From the NCBI GenBank assembly GCA_001790315.1, contig MGCE01000070.1, forward strand, positions 1 to 19,224: 19,224 nt of DNA, written 5' to 3'. Under the pieces are notes generated by a model. It was not told where the DNA came from. It saw nothing but the letters and a program-made list of their open reading frames with translations, and made no database searches. Shown here one piece after another: positions 13,989-19,224 of the stretch. This DNA is from Candidatus Rokubacteria bacterium RIFCSPLOWO2_02_FULL_72_37. Its GTDB lineage: Bacteria; Methylomirabilota; Methylomirabilia; Rokubacteriales; CSP1-6. The position numbers and the translations under genes are program-made. Positions within the stretch are counted from its first letter, which is position 1. Every line of letters starts with the position of its first letter.

Positions 13989-15261
13989 CGAGGACGAGCG
14001 TGGTCGGCGCGGCCAAGTATCGCCGCGCCACCCGCAGCACGTCGTCCGCGCTGACAGCCCGGACAGCCCTGCGATAGCGTTCCGGATAATCCTGGCCGGT
14101 CCCCTGGATCTCGTAGAACGCCAGGTACCAGGCCTGCCGCTCGTTCGTCCGGCGGTCCATCGCGTAGTGGCCGAGGAGGTACCCCTTGGCGCGCTGGAGC
14201 TCGTCGGCGCCCACGGCCTCCCGCCGGGCACGCTCGACCTCCTGGGCGAGCGCCGCCTCGGCGCGGGCCGCGTTCTCCGGCGTCGTGCCGAGATAGAGCA
14301 CGAGGGCGCCGGGCCCCCGCACCGGGTCGTAGTACGAGGTCGCCGAGTACGCGAGGCCCCGTCGGTCCCTGAGCTCGGCGAACAGCCGGCCCGCCATCCC
14401 GCCGCCCAGCACCGTGGAGAGCACCTTCACGGCCGCGTGGTCGGGGTCGTCGAGCGAGGGGGCCAGGCCCGCCACGAGGATCTGCACCTGCTGCGCCGTC
14501 ATCTCGACGCGCACGCGACGCGCCGCGGGCTCCGGCTGGGCCACCGCGGGCGGGGGCGCCGCCGGCCCGCGCGGCATGCCACCGAAGAGCCGGCGCGCCT
14601 CCGCCACGACCTCGGAGGCCGACACCTGGCCGCTCAGGGCCAGGATCATCCGCTGGGGCTGGTAGGCCGCACGATAGGCGGCGACGAGCTCCGCGTGGTC
14701 GATCCGCGCGAGGGACTCGGGGGTGCCGAGAACGGGCAGCGCGTAGGGGTTCGGACCGTAGAGGGCCGCGTACAGCTCGTCGAACGCGCGCGCGGGCGCG
14801 TTGTCGCGTCGCTTCTGGATGCGGCTCAGCAGCCAGGTGCGCTCTGGCGCGACCTCGTCCGCGGCGAGCTTCGGCTCGAGGACGAGCTCGGCGGTCAGGG
14901 AGAGCAACTGCCGCCAGAAGCGCGCGAGCGCCGAGGCGCGGATCTCCGAGTAGTCCACGTCTCCGGTCGCGCTCACCTTGCCCCCCAGCGCAGCGATCGC
15001 CTCTGCGAGCTCGCCGCCGCTGCGCCGGGTCGTCCCCTTGACCATCACCGCGTGCAGGAAGTTCGAGATTCCGGCGTTGTCCCGCCGCTCCCAGCGCGTT
15101 CCCGCGCGGACCATCAGCGACAGCGCGACGACGGGCGCCACCGGGTTCTCGCGCACGAGCAGCGTGAACCCGTTCGGGAGCTGCTCGCGCACGACCTCGC
15201 CGGCGGCGCTGACCGGGGTCGCCGCGAGGCCGGCGACGAGCAACGCCAGGACGAGTCTCAT
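13978..15261 (-). CDS. M16-family peptidase homologue lacking the zinc site
   Basis: A 427-residue M16B-type protein with a Sec signal peptide (1-20, ending TPVSAA). At the position of the zinc motif HxxEH it reads GISNFLHAVMVKGT: N67, H70 and A71 replace His, Glu and His, so it cannot bind catalytic zinc in the normal way. The C-terminal half keeps the Arg/Tyr pair (LRDRRGLAY, R298 and Y305), which in this family binds the substrate backbone. Its partner upstream has the opposite pattern, so the two probably form a heterodimer with one shared active site, like the Sphingomonas SPH2681/SPH2682 pair and mitochondrial processing peptidase. The ATG at 15261 overlaps the partner's stop as ATGA. 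It acts in the periplasm; the substrate is unknown. Confidence 0.9.
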   Translation of the reverse strand: MRLVLALLVAGLAATPVSAAGEVVREQLPNGFTLLVRENPVAPVVALSLMVRAGTRWERRDNAGISNFLHAVMVKGTTRRSGGELAEAIAALGGKVSATGDVDYSEIRASALARFWRQLLSLTAELVLEPKLAADEVAPERTWLLSRIQKRRDNAPARAFDELYAALYGPNPYALPVLGTPESLARIDHAELVAAYRAAYQPQRMILALSGQVSASEVVAEARRLFGGMPRGPAAPPPAVAQPEPAARRVRVEMTAQQVQILVAGLAPSLDDPDHAAVKVLSTVLGGGMAGRLFAELRDRRGLAYSATSYYDPVRGPGALVLYLGTTPENAARAEAALAQEVERARREAVGADELQRAKGYLLGHYAMDRRTNERQAWYLAFYEIQGTGQDYPERYRRAVRAVSADDVLRVARRYLAAPTTLVLGPR

Positions 15262-16580
15262 CGGGGCACGAAGCGCACGCGCGCGTAGTTGTCGTCGCCG
15301 AAGTACTTGCGCGCGGCGTCCTGGATCTGGGCAGCCGTGATCCGGCGCAGGCGATCGAGGTACGCCAGCTCGTTCTCGAGCGTCCACGTGGTCTCCGCCT
15401 GGCCGTAGGACCGGGCCAGCCCCTCGGCCGTCTCGATGTCGAACGCGTAGCTCGACTCCGCGGTGACCAGCGCGCGCTGGCGCTCGGCCTCCGTCACGCC
15501 CTGCTCGCGCACGCGCCGGATGATCTCGAGGACCGCGGTCTCGGCGCGGTCCAGGTTCCCGGCATCCAGGCGTGCGGTCACGCTGACGATCCCGGCCTTC
15601 TCCGAGGCGACATAGCCCGCCTCGATCGCCGAGACGAGCCGCAGACGCTCGCGCAGCTCCTGGTTGAGCCGGGAGCTCGGCGAGTCCCCCAGGATGTACG
15701 TGAGCAGGTCCACCGCGTACACGTCGGTGTTCGACACGGCCGCCGCGCGCCAGGCGAAGGCGAGGTACGCCTGCTTCTCGGGCCGCGGGATCTCCACGCG
15801 GCGGTGCCGGTCGAGCGTGGGCGGCGACGCGAGGGAGACGCGCTCGTCCGACCCGCCTGCGAGTCGGCCGAACGTCGCCCGCGCGAGCTCCAGCACCTCG
15901 GACGGCGTCACCGCGCCGACGACCACGAGGACCATGTTCCGCGGCACGTAGTGGTCGGCGTAGTAGCGGGCGAGGCGCTCCCGCGTGAGGGCGCGGATCA
16001 GCTCGGGCGTGCCCAGGATCGGCCGGCCGTACGGGTGGGGCTCGTAGGCGAGCTCGGTCAGGCGCCGGCGCAGGAACCGCTCGGGATCATCCTGGACGAG
16101 GTTCATCTCCTCGAACACGACCTTCTTCTCGCTCTCCAGCTCGTCCGGTGGAAAGCTCGCGTTCATCGCGATGTCCGCGAGGAGCTCGAGCCCCGTGCGC
16201 AGGTGGTCCGCCGGCACGACCACATCGAAGTGCGTGTAATCGTACGAGGTGAAGGCGTTGCTGGTCCCGCCGAGGCCCTCGAGCAGCCGGTCGATCGACC
16301 CCGGGGGTCGAGTCGGCGTCCCCTTGAACAGCATGTGCTCGAGATAGTGGGAGAGGCCGAGCTCGTCGGCCGATTCGTCGCGCCCGCCGATCCGCACCCA
16401 GAGCTGGGCCGCGACGACGTCGCTGGCCCGGTGCTCCTGAGCGATCAGGACGACGCCGTTCGACAGCACCGTGCGCACGGGCCGCGGCAGCTCCGCCGGC
16501 CGGCGACCGCCAGCCGTGGCGCACCCGGCCAGCGCCAGCGTGAGGAGGCCCGCCACGACGCGCCGCGGCAGCGCCATCAT
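15258..16580 (-). CDS. M16-family zinc peptidase, lipoprotein, catalytic partner
   Basis: A 440-residue M16B metallopeptidase. The signal peptide ends in the lipobox LALAGC (C20), so it is membrane-anchored and faces the periplasm. The zinc site is intact: GLSHYLEHMLFKGT (H78, E81, H82) with the third ligand about 75 residues on, in EKKVVFEEMN (E157). In the C-terminal half, the Arg of the usual Arg/Tyr pair is present (ELRERLRLVS, R310), but Ser stands where Tyr is expected (S317). The downstream gene encodes the complementary subunit. Its ATG overlaps the stop of phnA as ATGA and its own stop overlaps the next start as ATGA, so the three genes are translationally coupled. The peptide substrate is unknown. 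Confidence 0.93.
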   Translation of the reverse strand: MMALPRRVVAGLLTLALAGCATAGGRRPAELPRPVRTVLSNGVVLIAQEHRASDVVAAQLWVRIGGRDESADELGLSHYLEHMLFKGTPTRPPGSIDRLLEGLGGTSNAFTSYDYTHFDVVVPADHLRTGLELLADIAMNASFPPDELESEKKVVFEEMNLVQDDPERFLRRRLTELAYEPHPYGRPILGTPELIRALTRERLARYYADHYVPRNMVLVVVGAVTPSEVLELARATFGRLAGGSDERVSLASPPTLDRHRRVEIPRPEKQAYLAFAWRAAAVSNTDVYAVDLLTYILGDSPSSRLNQELRERLRLVSAIEAGYVASEKAGIVSVTARLDAGNLDRAETAVLEIIRRVREQGVTEAERQRALVTAESSYAFDIETAEGLARSYGQAETTWTLENELAYLDRLRRITAAQIQDAARKYFGDDNYARVRFVPR

Positions 16581-17806
16581 GCGCCTCCGTTCAGCACCGC
16601 GTCGAACACGTCGAAGTTGCGCAGGTCACCCGCATGCCCGCGCACCCACGTCGCGTCCAGCGGCCGGTTGAGCACGAATGGCACTGTCTGCTCCGACACG
16701 CCGCCGTGGGATCGCAGCGGCGCGTCGAGGAGCGACAGGTCGTGCTCCTCGGGCGACTTGCCGAGCACGGTGTCCCGGTCGCCGAGCACGACGAGGTCGC
16801 CCACGCGATCGGGCGGCAGCTCGAAGCGCGCACACGCGGCGGCGCGGTCGTGGACCGCGGCGATTCCGGGGACCGCGGCGAGGCGCGTGGCCGCAGCCGC
16901 CTGCGCGGCGGCGGCGGTCAGGTGAATCGTCGCGAACGAGCCGAGCGCCCCGTGGTGCGCGACGTACGGGTCCGTGATCGGCAGGACCACCCGGGCGCGG
17001 CCCGGGCCCGCGACCGCGTCGAGCAGGGGCTGCAGGTACACGACCTTCGGTGTGCCGTCGGGGTTCGACTTCGCGTTCATCCCGTGATCGGCGGTGATGC
17101 CGAGCACGACGCCCTCCCGGTCGAACGCCTCGAAGTAGCGGTCGAGCATGGCGTAAAACGCGGTTGCGACGGGATCGCCCGGCGCGTGCTTGTGCTGGAC
17201 GTAGTCGGTGAGCGACAGGTACATCACGTCCGCGCCGTCGCGACGGAAGAGCGCGAGCCCGGCCGCGAGGACGTATTCGGAGAGCTCGGCGCTGTACACC
17301 CCCGGCACGGGCATGCGCACCAACTCCGTGGCGCGCTCGATTCCGTGCTCGTCCTTGGTGACCCGGTCGGCCTGCTCGGAGGAGAAGCAGATCCCCGGCA
17401 TCTCGTGGCCCAGGAGGCGCCGGAGCTTGTCTTTGGCCGTGATCACGACCGTCCGCGCCCCCTCGCGCGCCAGCGCCGCGAGCACCGTCCCGCACCGCAG
17501 GAACCGGGGATCGTTCATCATCACTTCACGCCCGGTGGCCGGGTCGAAGAAATAGTTGCCCGAGATCCCGTGCACGGCGGCCGGCACGCCGGTGACGATC
17601 GAGAGGTTGTTCGGGTTCGTGAAGCTCGGGACGACCGACCGCGCCAGGCGGTACGTCCCATCCGCCCTGAAGCGGGCGATCGTCGGCGTCGTCCCGCCGG
17701 CGATCCCGCGCTCGAAATACTCGGGCTCGGAGCCGTCGATGCAGACCACGACGACCGGGCGCGCGGGCTGGCGGTAGCTCCTGCCGTTGACGGACACGGG
17801 CGCCAT
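16577..17806 (-). CDS. phnA: Phosphonoacetate hydrolase-like alkaline phosphatase superfamily enzyme
   Basis: A 409-residue member of the alkaline phosphatase/nucleotide pyrophosphatase superfamily that closely resembles phosphonoacetate hydrolase (phosphonoacetate to acetate plus phosphate). The start VNGRSYRQPARPVVVVCIDG is typical of that enzyme. Di-zinc ligands and the nucleophile are all visible: D24, T63 (PSFTNPNN), D201 and H205 (LTDYVQHKH), D240-H241 (TADHGMN) and H367 (RSHGG). As I recall the Sinorhizobium enzyme, the spacings between these residues agree. A KxK pair (K125, K127) may bind the carboxylate. No signal peptide is seen, so it is cytoplasmic. GAGGG lies 5 bases before the ATG. 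No LysR regulator (phnR), transporter or phnW/phnY neighbour is present; instead it sits between msrQ and the M16 genes, which is unusual. Related phosphodiesterases are the main alternative. Confidence 0.78.
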   Translation of the reverse strand: MAPVSVNGRSYRQPARPVVVVCIDGSEPEYFERGIAGGTTPTIARFRADGTYRLARSVVPSFTNPNNLSIVTGVPAAVHGISGNYFFDPATGREVMMNDPRFLRCGTVLAALAREGARTVVITAKDKLRRLLGHEMPGICFSSEQADRVTKDEHGIERATELVRMPVPGVYSAELSEYVLAAGLALFRRDGADVMYLSLTDYVQHKHAPGDPVATAFYAMLDRYFEAFDREGVVLGITADHGMNAKSNPDGTPKVVYLQPLLDAVAGPGRARVVLPITDPYVAHHGALGSFATIHLTAAAAQAAAATRLAAVPGIAAVHDRAAACARFELPPDRVGDLVVLGDRDTVLGKSPEEHDLSLLDAPLRSHGGVSEQTVPFVLNRPLDATWVRGHAGDLRNFDVFDAVLNGGA

Positions 17807-17860
17807 GGACCCTCAAGATACTACGTCCTCGCGCCCGCGAGCCGTCGGCCTTTTCGCGCC

Positions 17861-18508
17861 TCACGGTCGCGGGGCCGCCGACGGCGTGACCGCGGCGGCC
17901 GCCGCGGCCCGCCGGCGCACGGCGCGCGCCGTCCAGACGGCGAGACGCACGCCCAGCAACAGCCCCAGCACCGCGGCATGCCAGTACTGGTCGGTGCGTC
18001 CGACCTTCGCGAGCCAGATGAAATGCAACGCGGCGAGCGCGCCGGCCGCGTACGCGAGGCGGTGGAGGCGCCGCCAGGCGCGGCCGCCGAGGCGCTTGAC
18101 CATGCCGCTCGTCGAGGTCACGGCCAGCGGCACGAGGGTCAGGAGCGCCGCCATGCCGAGCGTGATGTATGGCCGCTTGACGATGTCCTCCCCCATCCGT
18201 GCCCAGTCGAAGAAGAAGTCGAGCACGATCCAGACGGAGAAGTGCAGGCACGCGTAGGCGAACGCGAAGAGCCCGAGCAGCCGGCGCAGGGTGACCGGCC
18301 ACGCGGCGCCCAGGACGATGCCGAGCGGTGTCATCGCCAGCGATGCGAGCAGGATCCTGAGCGTCCAGTCGCCGAGCGTGTTCGTGACGAGGCTGATCGG
18401 ATTCGCGCCGAGCTCGTCGGTCGCCGCGCGCCAGACCAGGAACGCGAGCGGAACGAGGCACGCCACCCACACCAGCGCCTTGACGAGGATCCGACTCCGC
18501 CGCGTCAC
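17861..18508 (-). CDS. msrQ: MsrQ (YedZ), heme-binding membrane subunit of the MsrPQ system
   Basis: A 215-residue integral membrane protein with about six helices (e.g. 11-28, 48-67, 76-96, 113-130, 151-168, 175-192). Heme-ligand histidines H89 (YACLHFSVW), H149 (WRRLHRLAY) and H162 (ALHFIWL) are present, with spacing matching E. coli MsrQ. MsrQ passes electrons from the quinone pool or flavin to periplasmic MsrP, which repairs oxidised methionines. The GTG at 18508 lies 4 bases after the msrP stop. The C-terminus is Ala-rich. It is followed after 54 bases by phnA. Confidence 0.94.
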   Translation of the reverse strand: MTRRSRILVKALVWVACLVPLAFLVWRAATDELGANPISLVTNTLGDWTLRILLASLAMTPLGIVLGAAWPVTLRRLLGLFAFAYACLHFSVWIVLDFFFDWARMGEDIVKRPYITLGMAALLTLVPLAVTSTSGMVKRLGGRAWRRLHRLAYAAGALAALHFIWLAKVGRTDQYWHAAVLGLLLGVRLAVWTARAVRRRAAAAAAVTPSAAPRP

Positions 18509-18512
18509 GGAC

Positions 18513-19224
18513 TCAGTAGTACTTGCCGAGGTCCATGCCCGTGTAGAGCGAGGCGACCTGGTCGGCGTAGCCGTTGAACGGGAGCGTCGTGCGCCGGCGG
18601 AACTCGCCGATGCGCCGCTCGGTCGCCTGGCTCCAGCGCGGATGGCTGACGGCCGGATTCACGTTCGAGTAGAAGCCGTACTCGCGCGGATTCGCCTTCG
18701 ACCACGACGTCACCGGCTGCTCGCGCACCAGGCGGATCCGCACGATCGACTTGGCGCTCTTGAAGCCGTACTTCCACGGAACGACGACCCGGACGGGGGC
18801 GCCGTTCTGGTTGGGCAGCACCCGGCCGTACATCCCGACGGTCACGAGCGTGAGCGGGTGCAGTGCCTCGTCGAGACGCAGTCCCTCGACGTAGGGCCAG
18901 TCGAGCGAGAATCCGAAGAAGCCCGGCCGCTGCCCGGGGAACTGCTCCGGGTCGAGGAGGGTCGTGAACTCGACGAACGTCGCGCTTCCGGTGGGCTCGA
19001 CGCGCTTGAGCAGCGACGCCAACGGGAAGCCGGTCCACGGGATCACCATGGACCAGGCCTCGACGCACCGGAGGGCGTACACGCGTTCCTCGAGCGGGAA
19101 GAGCCGCAGCAGCTCGTCGATGTCGAACGTCTTCGGCTTGTGCACGAGGCCGTCCACCTGCACGGACCAGGGCCGCGTACGCAGCGATCCCGCGAGCCGG
19201 GAGGGATCGTCCTTGTCCACGCCG
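18513..19224 (-). CDS. msrP: MsrP (YedY) molybdopterin methionine-sulfoxide reductase, 5' end beyond window
   Basis: The last 236-237 residues of the catalytic subunit; the frame stays open through the right edge. A GTG at 19220 lies inside the protein, since family members continue upstream with a twin-arginine signal and a NN.YEFG-like stretch. The Mo-coordinating Cys is in YALRCVEAWSMVIPW. Other family hallmarks are GFPLASLLKRVEPTG, EGLRLDEALHPLTLVTVGMYG, NGAPVRVVVPWKYGFKSAKS and the C-terminal NPAVSHPRWSQATER. MsrP reduces both R and S methionine sulfoxide in periplasmic proteins, with MsrQ as electron donor. It is the first visible gene of the operon msrP-msrQ-phnA-M16-M16. Confidence 0.95.
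   Translation of the reverse strand, partial: GVDKDDPSRLAGSLRTRPWSVQVDGLVHKPKTFDIDELLRLFPLEERVYALRCVEAWSMVIPWTGFPLASLLKRVEPTGSATFVEFTTLLDPEQFPGQRPGFFGFSLDWPYVEGLRLDEALHPLTLVTVGMYGRVLPNQNGAPVRVVVPWKYGFKSAKSIVRIRLVREQPVTSWSKANPREYGFYSNVNPAVSHPRWSQATERRIGEFRRRTTLPFNGYADQVASLYTGMDLGKYY

Noticed and set aside
13545..14231. An N-terminal extension of MlaA by 229 residues
   Set aside because: A lipoprotein signal peptide starts at 13544, and the extension is antisense to the small four-cysteine gene and part of the M16 gene.
1..19224. CRISPR arrays, tRNA or rRNA genes, insertion sequences, prophage genes
   Set aside because: No regularly spaced repeats, tRNA-like cloverleafs, rRNA segments, transposase or phage motifs were seen on either strand.

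Overview
This is a GC-rich window (roughly two thirds G+C by eye) with tightly packed genes, frequent GTG starts and 4-base start/stop overlaps. The gene content is that of a diderm bacterium with a complex signalling repertoire: an outer-membrane MlaA lipoprotein, periplasmic MsrPQ, a CHASE2 adenylate cyclase and an HD-GYP phosphodiesterase. The overall style resembles uncultured Methylomirabilota/Rokubacteria or a deltaproteobacterial relative. That placement is an inference from composition and gene families; no rRNA or other phylogenetic marker is present.

Region A (about 1-10,480, all on the minus strand, so read right to left) is a signal-transduction cluster. It starts with an NtrC-type sigma-54 activator (9130-10479). 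A gap of about 300 bases follows, holding inverted repeats and a weak -24/-12 promoter candidate. Then comes a compact eight-gene run: a protein with a degenerate PD-(D/E)XK (NucS-like) domain and a long Ala/Pro-rich tail, a REC-GAF-HD-GYP phosphodiesterase, a stand-alone receiver, two tandem paralogous SAM methyltransferases, a GNAT acetyltransferase, a membrane-bound GAF histidine kinase, and a REC-GAF-GAF protein cut by the window's left edge. The cluster has one kinase and four receiver domains, which suggests a branched phosphorelay. Its output would include transcription (sigma-54), c-di-GMP turnover (HD-GYP) and possibly small-molecule or protein modification (methyltransferases and GNAT).

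Region B (10,565-12,589, plus strand) is a CHASE2-3TM-class III adenylate cyclase divergent from the sigma-54 regulator. Its -10-like box lies so close to the GTG that a leaderless message is possible. The gene converges on and overlaps mlaA (12,579-13,544, minus), which encodes an outer-membrane lipoprotein of phospholipid transport with an unusually long linker. A 76-codon four-cysteine protein of unknown function (13,729-13,959, plus) lies divergent from mlaA.

Region C (13,978-19,224, minus strand) looks like one operon: msrP (5'-truncated by the window), msrQ, a phosphonoacetate-hydrolase-like phnA, and two M16 peptidase genes. The last three genes overlap by ATGA. The first M16 protein has the zinc-binding HxxEH but lacks the C-terminal Tyr of the Arg/Tyr pair. 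The second has lost HxxEH but keeps Arg/Tyr, so together they look like an obligate heteromeric peptidase.

The best candidate for something undescribed is Region A: a degenerate-nuclease/disordered-tail protein leading a c-di-GMP, phosphorelay and duplicated-methyltransferase operon behind a possible sigma-54 promoter. The phnA placement with msrPQ and the M16 pair is the second.
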